From Burkholderiales bacterium (GTDB taxonomy: Bacteria > Pseudomonadota > Gammaproteobacteria > Burkholderiales > JAEUOS01): DNA of 64,000 nucleotides. Position 1 is the first letter of the stretch. Every line of letters begins with the position of its first letter. The stretch is taken from the NCBI GenBank assembly GCA_947473125.1, contig CANJDH010000008.1:1-64000 (forward strand), in the 5' to 3' direction. Made by a program: the position numbers and the translations under genes. The notes below the pieces were generated by a model, which saw nothing but the letters and a program-made list of their open reading frames with translations, was not told where the DNA came from and made no database searches. This document shows positions 1-9,451 of this stretch, piece after piece.

Positions 1-837
1 GACATAGCGGCACGCCTGGTCGCGCAAAAATTGAGCGGTGCACTCGGCCAGCAGGTCGTCGTGGACAACAAGCCCGGCGCTGGCGCACGCATCGGTGCAG
101 AAGCGGTCGCGCGGTCGCCGGCCGACGGCTATACGCTGCTGTACGCCAATTCGATTACGCATGGCACGCTTCCCGCTACATCCAAGGCCCTGCCGTACGA
201 TCCAATCAAGGACTTCGCTCCGGTGGCGCAACTGGTTTGGTACGCCTCGACTCTGGTGTGCCATCCGTCGGTGCCGGCCAGCAACGTGGCGGAACTGATC
301 GCCTTGGCCAGGAAGCAGCCACATACGCTCAGCTATGCCAGCGCCGGGCCCGGTAGCGGCAATCATTTCTCCGGGGAGCTGTTTAACACCATGGCGGGTG
401 TCGACATGCTGCACGTTCCCTACAAGGGCAGCGGCCCGGCGATGCAGGACGTGATGGCCGGTACCGTAAGTTGCACGCATGAAGGTGCGGCCAAACAGTA
501 CGTGGATGGCGGTCGCGTCAAGGCGCTCGCCACGACCGGCACCCAACGCGACCCGCGCTTCCCCAACCTGCCCACGGTCGAAGAAGGCGGACTCAAGGGC
601 TACAACATGACCTGGTGGCAGGGCATCGTTGCGCCGACCGGCACACCGCCCGAAATTCTGATGCGGCTGGTACAAGCCACCCAATCCATCGCCAACGACG
701 TCGACTTCAAGGCCAAAGCCTACGACATTGGTCTCAATGTCAAAGCGGGATCACCCGCCCAGTTGGCGAGAGTCATCGCGGACGACATCGAAAAATTCCG
801 CAAAATCGCCGTCAACGCAAAGTTGGCGCTTGAATAA
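1..837 (+). CDS. Bug-family tripartite tricarboxylate transporter receptor, 5' partial
   Basis: Periplasmic solute-binding protein of the Bug/TctC family, which captures carboxylates or related small molecules. The frame is open from base 1 (it begins [10 protein letters not shown]), so the signal peptide and the usual YPPGG-type N-terminal motif lie outside the window. Visible family blocks are [46 protein letters not shown] and [17 protein letters not shown], ending [15 protein letters not shown]. No TctA or TctB membrane subunit is present, which is normal for the expanded orphan Bug set of Burkholderiales. A cupin gene follows after 20 bp. The substrate cannot be read from the sequence. 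Confidence 0.93.
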   Translation, partial: DIAARLVAQKLSGALGQQVVVDNKPGAGARIGAEAVARSPADGYTLLYANSITHGTLPATSKALPYDPIKDFAPVAQLVWYASTLVCHPSVPASNVAELIALARKQPHTLSYASAGPGSGNHFSGELFNTMAGVDMLHVPYKGSGPAMQDVMAGTVSCTHEGAAKQYVDGGRVKALATTGTQRDPRFPNLPTVEEGGLKGYNMTWWQGIVAPTGTPPEILMRLVQATQSIANDVDFKAKAYDIGLNVKAGSPAQLARVIADDIEKFRKIAVNAKLALE

Positions 838-857
838 TTTCCGTCAAGGACCCACTC

Positions 858-1454
858 ATGCCGACACTTACTCCCAGCTCGGACGAAATGCGCAGCCGTA
901 CGGTTCGGTTCGACGCAATCCAACCCAAAAAAGCACGGCTTGACGCCGGCGAAGGCGTGCCGGCGGAACTGCTCGAGAAAATCGCCGCCAACGCGATTTA
1001 CCTGTACATGGCGCCGGCCGGCATGGGCGGCACCAACCAGAACCCGGGCATCACCGGTCCGAGCGGCCTGACCGTCAACGTCTGCCGCTGCCCGCCAGGC
1101 GACGGCCCCCTGCTGCATGCCCACGATCGCACCACTGAGACTTTCATGACGATCAAGGGGGCGTTCGACATATCCTGGGGCGACCGGGGCGAGCACTCAA
1201 CGCGCCTGAATGCCTTCGACATGATTTCGATCCCGCCAAAAGTGATGCGCACTTTTCGCAACACCGAAAACGAAGAATCGGTGCTGCTGGTGCTGATCCA
1301 GGGCGATAACCGCGATGTCGCAGCGGACATCCAGTACGCGCCCGAGGTGGGCATGGATGTCGAACGAGACTACGGCATCGCCGCGCGCAAAAAGCTGGAA
1401 AGCTTCGGCTGGCGGTTCGACGCCCAGCTCGGCTCGAAACAGGCGGTCGAGTAG
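858..1454 (+). CDS. Cupin-domain protein
   Basis: A single-domain cupin of 198 aa, starting at ATG 858 with AAGGA about 8 bases upstream. Cupin motif 1 is complete: H87, H89 and E94 followed by the six-residue spacing to G (around LLHAHDRTTETFMTIKG). In motif 2 the usual histidine appears to be Arg (IPPKVMRTFRN), so the metal site, if any, has only three of the four classical ligands. It sits between a Bug receptor and a ThDP-dependent enzyme on the same strand, which suggests a role in the same catabolic block. Such proteins may be dioxygenases, isomerases or binding proteins; the function here is unknown. Confidence 0.85.
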   Translation: MPTLTPSSDEMRSRTVRFDAIQPKKARLDAGEGVPAELLEKIAANAIYLYMAPAGMGGTNQNPGITGPSGLTVNVCRCPPGDGPLLHAHDRTTETFMTIKGAFDISWGDRGEHSTRLNAFDMISIPPKVMRTFRNTENEESVLLVLIQGDNRDVAADIQYAPEVGMDVERDYGIAARKKLESFGWRFDAQLGSKQAVE

Positions 1455-1570
1455 CCGCAGGTAGAATACCTTCGCTTGTTTGGACCAAGTTCAGGCGCAT
1501 CCGCGCCGGTCTTGGCACTTCCGGCGCGCGCAAGCGGGTGCCGGTGTCGCTGTTTCCCATAACCTACACA

Positions 1571-3283
1571 ATGACCAATTCCCTCAAATCTCGCACCGGC
1601 GGCGAAATCCTTGTCGACCAGCTCAAGATCCACGGCGTGCAGCATGCCTTTTGCGTACCCGGTGAATCCTATCTTGCGGTACTCGACGCGCTCTACGGCG
1701 CGCGCGACACGATCGAGCTGATCGTCGCGCGCCAGGACGGCGGCGCCGGTTTCATGGCCGGCGCCTACGGCAAGATGACCGGCAAGCCCGGCATCTGCTT
1801 TGTTACGCGCGGGCCCGGCGCCACCAACGCCAGCATCGCCGTGCACACCGCCTTCCAGGATTCCGACCCGATGATCCTGTTTGTCGGACAGGTCGCCTCC
1901 GATCAGGTTGAGCGCGAAGCCTTTCAGGAGATGGACTACCGCCGCATGTTCGGCCAGATGACCAAATGGGTCGCGCAGATCGACCGCGCCGACCGCATCC
2001 CCGAATATGTGAGCCACGCGTTTCATACTGCGGTATCGGGCCGTCCCGGGCCGGTGGTGCTGGCCTTGCCGGAGGACATGCTCACTTCGATGGCAACTGT
2101 GCCTGACGCAGGCTGCTTCAAGACCGTGCAGGCGTCCCCCAACCCGGCCGACATGGCGCGGCTGAAATCCTTGGTGGGAGCGGCTGAGAGGCCGATGGTC
2201 ATTCTCGGCGGTGCCGGCTGGAATGCACAGGGCATCGCCGATTTGCGCGCCTTTGTCGAAAACTTCGAGCTGCCCGCCGGCTGCTCGTTCCGCTTTCAGG
2301 ATTTGTACGACAACCGCCTGCCCAACTACGTCGGCGATGTCGGCATCGGCATCAATCCGCTGCTGGCCGCGCGCGTCAAGGACGCCGACGTGATCCTCGC
2401 GATCGGCGCACGCCTGGGCGAGATGACCACTTCGGGCTACACCCTGCTCACTTCGCCGGTGCCAACCCAGAAGCTGATCCACATCCACAACGACCCGAAC
2501 GAACTGGGGCGCGTGTATCAAGGCGAACTATTGATCGCCTCGGGCATGAACGAATTTGCCGCTGCGGCCCAGGCGCTGGGCAAACCCACGGCGCCTAAAT
2601 ACGCTGCCGCCACCAAGCAGGCGCGTGCCGAATACGAGACCTGGCAAGGCAGTGCCTACAAGGGCATGCCGGGCAAGGTGGAGTTGCGCGAGATCATCCG
2701 CACCATGGAAGCCATGCTGCCGGAAGACACGGTCTACACCAACGGCGCCGGTAATTTCTCCGGCTGGCTGCACCGCTTTCACCGCTACACCGGGCATCGC
2801 ACCCAGTTGGCCCCCACCGCCGGCTCGATGGGCTATGGCGTCCCGGCCGCGATTGCCGCAAAAACGGCCGACCGCAAGCGCACGGTGGTCTCGTTCAACG
2901 GCGACGGCTGCTACATGATGAACGGCCAGGAGCTGGCCACCGCCGTGCACCACGAGCTCAACGTGATTTTCGTGATCGTCAACAACGGTATCTACGGCAC
3001 CATCCGCATGCACCAGGAGCGCGATTACCCGGAGCGCGTCCATGGCACCAGCTTCACCAACCCCGACTTTGCTGCCCTCGCGAAGGCCTACGGTGCGCAC
3101 GGCGAAACCGTCACCGAGACGGCGCAGTTTGCCGATGCCCTCAAACGCTGCGTGGCCAGCGGCTTGCCCTCGGTGATCGAAGTCGTGATCGACCCGAACG
3201 CGATCACGACACAGACCACCATCAGCGCACTGCGCGAAAAGGCACTGAAACAGCGCGACTGGAAAGCGGCGAGTTTCAACTAG
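1571..3283 (+). CDS. Thiamine-diphosphate-dependent enzyme, acetolactate synthase-like
   Basis: A protein of 570 aa with the three-domain layout of acetolactate synthase/benzoylformate decarboxylase enzymes: an N-terminal pyrimidine domain (about 12-180), a central domain (about 200-330) and a C-terminal PP domain (about 390-545). The ThDP diphosphate motif is clear, GDGCYMMNGQELATAV ending in NN of IVNNGIYG. At the place of the catalytic Glu (RHEQGAA in ALS) it has RQDGGAG, that is Asp56. I chose ATG 1571 (MTNSLKSRTGGEILVDQL) because family homology starts just after it; an upstream GTG at 1538 is in frame. The substrate is probably a 2-oxo acid. It lies 13 bp upstream of the ureidoglycolate lyase gene and is probably cotranscribed with it. 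Confidence 0.9.
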   Translation: MTNSLKSRTGGEILVDQLKIHGVQHAFCVPGESYLAVLDALYGARDTIELIVARQDGGAGFMAGAYGKMTGKPGICFVTRGPGATNASIAVHTAFQDSDPMILFVGQVASDQVEREAFQEMDYRRMFGQMTKWVAQIDRADRIPEYVSHAFHTAVSGRPGPVVLALPEDMLTSMATVPDAGCFKTVQASPNPADMARLKSLVGAAERPMVILGGAGWNAQGIADLRAFVENFELPAGCSFRFQDLYDNRLPNYVGDVGIGINPLLAARVKDADVILAIGARLGEMTTSGYTLLTSPVPTQKLIHIHNDPNELGRVYQGELLIASGMNEFAAAAQALGKPTAPKYAAATKQARAEYETWQGSAYKGMPGKVELREIIRTMEAMLPEDTVYTNGAGNFSGWLHRFHRYTGHRTQLAPTAGSMGYGVPAAIAAKTADRKRTVVSFNGDGCYMMNGQELATAVHHELNVIFVIVNNGIYGTIRMHQERDYPERVHGTSFTNPDFAALAKAYGAHGETVTETAQFADALKRCVASGLPSVIEVVIDPNAITTQTTISALREKALKQRDWKAASFN

Positions 3284-3296
3284 GCGCGCAACGACC

Positions 3297-3788
3297 ATGC
3301 GCGCGCAATCCCTTACCTCAGAGGCGTTCGAGCCCTTCGGCCAGGTGTTCGAGGCCTTGGGCCACGCCAGTGCGGCCAACCAGGGGCGCGCGCAGCGTTT
3401 CGACACACCGCTCGACATGGCCGGCACCGATGCCCGCGCCGCGCGCCTGCATACCGCGATTTACCGCATCCGCAAGAGCGCATTGCCGTTCGAGCTCAAG
3501 CTGGTCGAGCGGCACCCGCTGTCGCCGCAGCTGTTCTTTCCCAACTCGGGAGCACGCTTCCTCATCTGTGCCTGCCCGGCGCTCGGCAACGGCGACCCCG
3601 ACCTCGATGGCTTGCGGGCCTTCATCGGGATGCGCACCCAGGGCATCGTATGGCGCACCGGCGTCTGGCATTCACCGTTCGCCGCGCTCGATGCCGATGG
3701 CGATTTCCTGATGCAGCAATGGCAGTGCGGCGGGCCGCAAGACTGCGAGGAGCGCCCGCTCGCAACGTCGATCATGATTGACGCCTGA
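3297..3788 (+). CDS. allA: Ureidoglycolate lyase family protein
   Basis: A protein of 163 aa, matching the roughly 160-170 aa of AllA (PF04115), which splits ureidoglycolate into glyoxylate and urea in purine degradation. Family features are the N-terminal LTSEAFEPFGQVFEA, the central VERHPLSPQLFFPN, and GIVWRTGVWHSPFAAL with the conserved W..G.WH segment near the end. The glyoxylate it would yield could feed the ThDP enzyme upstream if that is a carboligase, but no allantoicase or allantoinase gene is in the window. Homologues occur in other carboxylate pathways, so the exact substrate is uncertain. Confidence 0.85.
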   Translation: MRAQSLTSEAFEPFGQVFEALGHASAANQGRAQRFDTPLDMAGTDARAARLHTAIYRIRKSALPFELKLVERHPLSPQLFFPNSGARFLICACPALGNGDPDLDGLRAFIGMRTQGIVWRTGVWHSPFAALDADGDFLMQQWQCGGPQDCEERPLATSIMIDA

Positions 3789-3804
3789 CCTCCGGAGACG
3801 CGCC

Positions 3805-4581
3805 GTGGCCTACGAACTGCTCACCCTGACGCTGGAGCCGCGCCTGGCCCTGGTACGCCTCGACCGCCCGGCCGCGCGCAATGCGCTGTCGCGCGCGCTG
3901 ATGCGCGAGCTCATATCCGTGGCGCGCGAGCTCTCGGACCGCACCGACATTGACGTCGTCATCCTCACCGGCAGCGACGTGTGCTTCTCCGCCGGCGCCG
4001 ACCTGAAAGACGCCAACGCCTGGGCCGACGATTCGCTCTCGACCATCGAGCGCCGCGAAATCGCCTCGACCGGCTTCAAGCTGTGCAAGGCCTGGGAAGA
4101 AATGCCGCAGATCACGATCGCCGCGATCGAAGGCTATGCCGTCGGCGGCGGGCTCGCGCTATCGCTCGCATGTGACTGGCGCGTCGCCGCCGAAGACGCG
4201 TTCGTTTCACTGCCCGAGATCGCATTGGGGATTCCGCTCACCTGGGGCACGATTCCGCGGCTCACCAACCTGCTCGGGCCTGCCAAGGCGAAGCGCCTGA
4301 CCATTTTGTGCGAACGTTTTTCCGCACCCGACGCGCTGGCGATGGGTGTGATCGACTACACGGCGCCCAAGGGCCAGGCGCTGGCAAAGGCGCGCGAAGT
4401 GGCGGCACAGACACTCGCCAAGCCGGCTGCAGCCGTGCGCATGAGCAAGGAATCGGTCAACGCCGTGGCCACTGCACTCAACCATGCTGCCGGCTACATG
4501 GCGCACGACCAGATTGCCCTGGCGGCGGCCAGCCCGGAATCGCGCGCCGCTCGCGCGGCTGCGCTCAAACCACGCAACTAA
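3805..4581 (+). CDS. Enoyl-CoA hydratase/isomerase (crotonase) family protein
   Basis: A crotonase-fold protein of 258 aa. I chose GTG 3805 because GGAGA lies 8 bases upstream; a TTG at 3778 would overlap the allA homologue. Oxyanion-hole segments are visible (VCFSAGADLKDA and EGYAVGGGLALSLACD). Of the two hydratase glutamates, the second is kept in LPEIALGIPLTWG, while the position after GGG that is Glu in classical hydratases is Leu/Ala here. It may therefore be an isomerase, lyase or other crotonase-fold enzyme rather than a standard hydratase. It is the last gene of the left + strand cluster and converges on the DUF2889 gene. Confidence 0.88.
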   Translation: MAYELLTLTLEPRLALVRLDRPAARNALSRALMRELISVARELSDRTDIDVVILTGSDVCFSAGADLKDANAWADDSLSTIERREIASTGFKLCKAWEEMPQITIAAIEGYAVGGGLALSLACDWRVAAEDAFVSLPEIALGIPLTWGTIPRLTNLLGPAKAKRLTILCERFSAPDALAMGVIDYTAPKGQALAKAREVAAQTLAKPAAAVRMSKESVNAVATALNHAAGYMAHDQIALAAASPESRAARAAALKPRN

Positions 4582-4655
4582 GGATCACTGCTTGTGGCGT
4601 CGTGCCCGCAGCGCATCCCGCTGTCGCAGCGCTTCAGGTTGACTACGGGTTTCCG

Positions 4656-5225
4656 CTATGGCCGTTCTGCCGCCACCGGCCCGTCGTAATGTTCGGGCCA
4701 GCGCACCCGCACCATGTCGCGGTGGCTGGCGTAGGCGTAACAACTGTCGATCTTGAGGGGGCGGCCGTTGGCGTCAAGCGGCCCGGTCACGGCGATACGC
4801 TCCGGCGCGAGCGTCTGAAACGCCACCGTTGCCATTTGCGCGAGCAGTTCAGAGAGGTGCGTGCAGCCTTTCGCACCGCCCAGTTTCTCGCGGATCGCAC
4901 GATTCCAGCCGGCGCCGATCGTCAAGCCCTTGAGCTGCGCAATCGACGCCGCTGCCGACGGGCAGACCAGGTGCGGCGCAGCCTCGGTAACGGCCAGCGC
5001 CTCGTGAATCAGGTACGCCTTGTCGACGGTCAGGCGAATCGTCATGTCATGCAGATGCTCGCCTGGCGGCAAGGTTCTGCCCTGGCTGCCGACTTCGAAC
5101 GGCAAGGATTTGGTATCGACGATGTGCGCTTCGATGTCAAGGAGGCCGTCGTGTCGAAGAAAGCCGCGCACCTCGATGCGTCGCAGGTGCAGTTCATCGC
5201 GGGGCTGGGGGGGAGGTAGCGGCAT
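4656..5225 (-). CDS. DUF2889 domain protein
   Basis: A protein of 189 aa, starting at the ATG whose complement is 5223-5225 (MPLPPPQPRDELHLRRIEV). The open frame extends upstream in that direction but without family-like sequence. It matches the DUF2889 pattern: an RRIEVRGFLRHDGLLDIEAHI opening, then a segment on mode of clearing the initiation of the domain (PPGEHLHDMTIRLTVD), a Cys/Pro region and C-terminal WPEHYDGP. The biochemical role of this family is not known. It is divergent from the CoA-transferase gene (163 bp between starts) and members are often found beside CoA-dependent catabolic genes. Confidence 0.82.
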   Translation of the reverse strand: MPLPPPQPRDELHLRRIEVRGFLRHDGLLDIEAHIVDTKSLPFEVGSQGRTLPPGEHLHDMTIRLTVDKAYLIHEALAVTEAAPHLVCPSAAASIAQLKGLTIGAGWNRAIREKLGGAKGCTHLSELLAQMATVAFQTLAPERIAVTGPLDANGRPLKIDSCYAYASHRDMVRVRWPEHYDGPVAAERP

Positions 5226-5388
5226 GGCGGCGTTCCTGAGGCGGGTACAGAGGGCTACGCGAATGGTCGCGACGCCCGCAAGTGTACGAAAAACTGCGCA
5301 TCCGCTCCTGACCGACCCGCAACTCCACGAACCAACAGCCGAGCTTGTGCGATGATTGGCGCACTTTTCGACTACGCCTGAAACGACC

Positions 5389-6537
5389 ATGGGACCCTTG
5401 TCCGGACTCAAGATCCTCGAATTCGAAGCCATCGGCCCGGGGCCGTTCTGCGGCATGATGCTCGCCGACATGGGCGCCGATGTGCTGCTGCTCGATCGCC
5501 CCGGCGACTCGGGTCTGGGACTGGGCAGCAACCGCGCCACCGACGTCATGATGCGCGGCCGGCGTTCGGTCACCCTTGACCTCAAGTCCAGGGAAGGCGT
5601 GGCGGCGGCGCTGCAACTCGCAGACAAGGCCGACGCCATCATCGAAGGCTTTCGGCCCGGCGTGATGGAGCGCCTCGGCCTGGGACCCGACACCCTACTG
5701 GCGCGCAACCCGAAACTGGTCTACGGCCGCATGACCGGCTGGGGCCAGGAGGGGCCGCTTAGCGCCCGTGCCGGCCACGACATCAATTACATCGCCCTCA
5801 CCGGCGTGCTGCACGCAATCGGCCGCAAGGGTGAAGCCCCGGTTCCCCCTCTCAATCTGGTCGGCGATTTCGGCGGCGGCGGCATGCTGCTCGCCTTCGG
5901 CATCGCCTGCGGCATCATCGAGGCGCAGCGTTCCGGCAAAGGGCAGGTAGTCGATGCAGCCATGGTGGACGGTGCCTCGACACTCGCCGCCATGTTTGCC
6001 GGCATGATGGCGCGCAATCAATGGAACGAAACCCGCGGCGACAACCTGCTCGACACCGGCGCGCCCTGGTACGACACCTACGAGACCAAAGATGGCAAGT
6101 ACGTTGCCATCGGCGCCATCGAACCGAAGTTCTACGCCGAACTGCTCGAACGCATGGGGCTGGCGCATGAGGCCTTGCCCAAGCAGAACGACCGCGCGCG
6201 CTGGCCCGCGCTGCGTGAGCGTTTTGCAGCCACATTCAAGACTCGTACCCGCGACGAATGGGACAGCGCATTCGACGGCTCCGACGCCTGTTTCGCACCG
6301 GTACTGACGTTCAGCGAAGCGCGCAGCCATCCGCACATGGCCGGACGGGGCACCTTCATCGACGTGGGCAAGGTGAACCAGCCCGCTCCCTCACCACGTT
6401 TCTCGCGCACGCCGGGCGCCGTGCGCGGTACCGCACCGGAGCGCGGCCAGCGCGGGCGCGAAGCGCTGGCCGATTGGGGCTTCTCGGCGCAGGAAGTTGA
6501 AACTCTCACAAATCTGGGGCTCGGCTGCGTCGACTAG
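5389..6537 (+). CDS. CaiB/BaiF CoA-transferase family protein, alpha-methylacyl-CoA racemase-like
   Basis: A family III CoA-transferase fold protein of 382 aa. The start is ATG 5389 ([20 protein letters not shown]); the frame is open further upstream without homology. The [18 protein letters not shown] block, with the His-Asp pair used by alpha-methylacyl-CoA racemases, and the later [17 protein letters not shown] block (Glu) point to the racemase branch (Amacr/MCR) rather than formyl-CoA transferase. It would interconvert (R)- and (S)-2-methylacyl-CoA esters before beta-oxidation. No partner gene directly follows; an MgtC/DUF4010 membrane protein starts 75 bp downstream. Confidence 0.9.
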   Translation: MGPLSGLKILEFEAIGPGPFCGMMLADMGADVLLLDRPGDSGLGLGSNRATDVMMRGRRSVTLDLKSREGVAAALQLADKADAIIEGFRPGVMERLGLGPDTLLARNPKLVYGRMTGWGQEGPLSARAGHDINYIALTGVLHAIGRKGEAPVPPLNLVGDFGGGGMLLAFGIACGIIEAQRSGKGQVVDAAMVDGASTLAAMFAGMMARNQWNETRGDNLLDTGAPWYDTYETKDGKYVAIGAIEPKFYAELLERMGLAHEALPKQNDRARWPALRERFAATFKTRTRDEWDSAFDGSDACFAPVLTFSEARSHPHMAGRGTFIDVGKVNQPAPSPRFSRTPGAVRGTAPERGQRGREALADWGFSAQEVETLTNLGLGCVD

Positions 6538-6612
6538 CTTGACCTGCGCTTCGGGCCGCATCGTCGAGCGCGCCGATTTCCTCGCGCGCGCTGCATCGGC
6601 TATGCTCCACGC

Positions 6613-7860
6613 GTGAACGAACACCTCACCGCCCTCCTGGTGGCGCTCGGCTGCGGCCTCCTGATGGGGCTTGAGCGCGAGCGGCGCAAAGGCAGCGGCA
6701 GCACCCGCAGCCTGGCCGGCATCCGCACCTTCGCACTCGTCAGCCTCGCCGGCGCCATGGCCGAGATCAGCGGCATTCCCGGGCTATCGCTGCTCGGCGC
6801 GGCACTGGTGGCGGGCCTTGCTCTGGTGGCGCACTGGCGCGACCGTTCCGACGACCCGGGCGTCACCACCGAGCTCGCTTTGTTCGTCGCCTATCTGGTC
6901 GGCGTGACCGCCGTGGCCGAACCGGTGCTAGCCGCCGCCACCGGCGCGGTGGTCACCATCCTGCTCGCCGCGCGCGAGCACCTGCATCGCTTCTCCACCC
7001 ATTGGCTGACGCAATCCGAATTGCGCGATTTGCTGATCCTCACCGGCCTCGCACTGGTTCTGCTACCCCTGCTGCCCAACCGTCCGCTGGTCGGCGAATT
7101 TTTCAACCCGCGCGCATTGGCGCGGCTGGTCGCGATACTGCTGACGATCCAGGCCGCCGGCCACATTGCGCAACGGCTGCTCGGCGACCGCCACGGCCTG
7201 GTGCTGGCCGGTCTCGCTTCAGGTTTCGTATCGAGCACCGCCACCATCGCCGCGATGGGTGCGCGTTCGCGCGAACACCCCGACGAGCTCGGGCCCTGCG
7301 TGCGTGCCGCAGCGGCATCCAACATCGCCACCATGCTGCAGTTGTTGCTGGTGGCCGCGGCCATCCAGCCGGCATGGCTCGCCACGCTGTGGCTGCCGAC
7401 CTTGTGCGGCACGCTTGTCGCCATCCTGTTTTCGGTGTTCGGGCACAACCTCGGGCAGGCCGCACCCGATCCGCCGGGACATGAACACAAGGCCATCCGC
7501 CTGCGCGATGCGCTGATCATTGCAGGGCTGATTACTGCGGTGCAGATCGCGGCACAATTGCTGAAGGGGTGGTTCGGTGAAGCCGGCCTGATCGCCGCAG
7601 CGGCAGTGGCGGGCTTTGCCGACGTGCACGCGCCGGCCGCCGCACTGTTCAGCCAGGCGGTGCCGATCGAGGCACGCGAAGCGGCGCGGCTCCTGGTGCT
7701 ACCGCTGATTGCCGCCGTCCTGACGAACACCACCAGCAAGCTGGTCGGCGCCTATGTGGCGGGTGGTGCGCGCTTTGTGGTGCGCGTGGCGCCGGGCGTC
7801 CTGACGATCAGTACCGTATTTTCCGCTGCCCTGTGGGCAGGCGCTGCCATGTGGCGGTAG
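6613..7860 (+). CDS. MgtC/SapB N-terminal domain plus DUF4010 integral membrane protein
   Basis: A membrane protein of 415 aa starting at GTG 6613. The N-terminal third carries the MgtC/SapB signature GLLMGLERERRKGSGSTRSLAGIRTF followed by hydrophobic segments. From about residue 175 the DUF4010 region contains GLASGFVSSTATIAAMGARS and further helices to the C-terminus (VLTNTTSKLVGAYVAGG). About 11-12 transmembrane segments are apparent. MgtC proteins are linked to Mg2+ limitation and F-type ATPase control, but the DUF4010 fusion has no defined role that I know of. It converges on gor. Confidence 0.88.
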   Translation: MNEHLTALLVALGCGLLMGLERERRKGSGSTRSLAGIRTFALVSLAGAMAEISGIPGLSLLGAALVAGLALVAHWRDRSDDPGVTTELALFVAYLVGVTAVAEPVLAAATGAVVTILLAAREHLHRFSTHWLTQSELRDLLILTGLALVLLPLLPNRPLVGEFFNPRALARLVAILLTIQAAGHIAQRLLGDRHGLVLAGLASGFVSSTATIAAMGARSREHPDELGPCVRAAAASNIATMLQLLLVAAAIQPAWLATLWLPTLCGTLVAILFSVFGHNLGQAAPDPPGHEHKAIRLRDALIIAGLITAVQIAAQLLKGWFGEAGLIAAAAVAGFADVHAPAAALFSQAVPIEAREAARLLVLPLIAAVLTNTTSKLVGAYVAGGARFVVRVAPGVLTISTVFSAALWAGAAMWR

Positions 7861-7914
7861 TGCGCGCCGGTTCCGCTGCCGCATGCAAAGGCAGTGGCGA
7901 CGGAAATCGACGCG

Positions 7915-9279
7915 TTACGCCTGTCTCAGCACTTTCTCTTTCATGGTGACAAACTCCTCCGCCGCCGTCGGGTGGATGCCGACGGTTTCGTCGAACTGCT
8001 GTTTGGTGAGCCCGGCCACCACGGCGATGCCGATGCCCTGGATGATTTCCGGTGCGTCGCCTCCCACCATGTGCACGCCCACCACCTTCTGCGTGTTCGG
8101 CTCCACCAGCAACTTCATGTAAGACTTTTCGCCGCGGCCGGAGAGCGTGTGTTTCATCGGTCGGAAGGTCGATTGATACACCTCGACCTGGCCATATTTC
8201 GCCAGCGCCTGTGCCTCCGTATCACCGACGGTGCCGATCGGCGGCTGGCTGAACACCGCGCTGGGAATGTTGTTGTGGGTCACCGACACCGGGCGCGCGC
8301 CAAACAGGGTTTGCGCGACCGCATTACCCTCTCGTATCGCCACCGGCGTCAACTGCACGCGGTCGGTCACATCGCCCACGGCGTAAATGTTTTCCACCGA
8401 AGTGCGCGAGAATGCGTCGACCACGACCGCACCGCCATCGTCAAGCTTGACGCCTGCTTGCTGCAGGCCGAGGTTGGCGGTATTGGGGATTCTGCCGGTG
8501 GCAAACATCACGGCATCGACCGTCAGGTCCGGCGCGCCCTTCGCGCAACGCACTCGCAACCCAGGGCCATTGCGTTCGATCGCCGCCACCTGGTGCCCGA
8601 GCAGTACCTTGATGCCTTTGGCTTCGAGCTCGCCGCGCAAGTGCTTGCGCACGTCGTCATCAAAGCCGCGCAGGATTTCTTCACCGCGATACGACAGCGT
8701 CACCTCGGCGCCGAGGCCGTGGAAGATGCCGGCAAACTCCACGGCAATGTAGCCGCCACCGACCATCAATACCCGCTTGGGCAGGTCGGTGAGTTCAAAC
8801 GCCTCATTCGAGGTGATGCCCAGCTCGGCGCCGGGGATCGCAGGCTTGGCAGGCCAGCCGCCGGTGGCGATCAGGATGTTCTTGGCCGTGATGCGCTTGC
8901 CGTCGATCTCGACTGTGTGGGCATCAGCCAGCGTGGCGCGACCGCGCATCAGGGTCACGCCGGCGTTGGCGAGCAGCTTTTCGTAGATGCCTTCGAGCCT
9001 TGCAATTTCGCGATTTTTGGCCGCCATCAATACCGGCCAGGAAAAATTGGCTTCGGGTACGGTCCAGCCGTAGCCGCGCGCATCTTCAAAATCCTCATGA
9101 AAGTGCGCCGCGTACACCATCAGTTTCTTGGGCACGCAGCCGCGAATCACGCAGGTGCCGCCCGGGCGATATGCCTCCGCCACCGCGACGCGCGCACCGA
9201 GCGAAGCGGCAATGCGGCTGGCGCGTACGCCGCCGGAGCCGGCGCCAATCACGAAAAGGTCGTAGTCAAACTTATCCAT
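7915..9279 (-). CDS. gor: Glutathione-disulfide reductase
   Basis: A cytoplasmic FAD/NADPH flavoprotein of 454 aa that reduces GSSG to GSH. Visible features are the N-terminal FAD motif GAGSGGVRASRIAASLGA, the redox-active disulfide GGTCVIRGCVPKKLMVYAA (Cys-x4-Cys), the NAD(P) motif GGGYIAVEFAGIFHGLGAEV with downstream SYRGE, the second FAD motif IYAVGDVTD, and the C-terminal dimer-interface catalytic HPTAAEEFVTMK. An AGGAGG site precedes the ATG at 9279. The length matches GorA of E. coli (450 aa). A gamma-glutamyltranspeptidase and an Atm1-type exporter further along suggest active glutathione metabolism in this organism. Confidence 0.96.
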   Translation of the reverse strand: MDKFDYDLFVIGAGSGGVRASRIAASLGARVAVAEAYRPGGTCVIRGCVPKKLMVYAAHFHEDFEDARGYGWTVPEANFSWPVLMAAKNREIARLEGIYEKLLANAGVTLMRGRATLADAHTVEIDGKRITAKNILIATGGWPAKPAIPGAELGITSNEAFELTDLPKRVLMVGGGYIAVEFAGIFHGLGAEVTLSYRGEEILRGFDDDVRKHLRGELEAKGIKVLLGHQVAAIERNGPGLRVRCAKGAPDLTVDAVMFATGRIPNTANLGLQQAGVKLDDGGAVVVDAFSRTSVENIYAVGDVTDRVQLTPVAIREGNAVAQTLFGARPVSVTHNNIPSAVFSQPPIGTVGDTEAQALAKYGQVEVYQSTFRPMKHTLSGRGEKSYMKLLVEPNTQKVVGVHMVGGDAPEIIQGIGIAVVAGLTKQQFDETVGIHPTAAEEFVTMKEKVLRQA

Positions 9280-9451
9280 TCACTGCCTCCTGAATCCTGC
9301 GTCAATTCCTCACATCACCAGTATGGGCGCCACCACGCACCACCGCGTACCACAACGCACATTCACGCATATTCACGCACATGCACACAAGAGCGCCCGG
9401 CACCTGCCTGCTCGTTGCGTCCGGCGCGCGCCGGCCCGGCTTGTACCGCCA

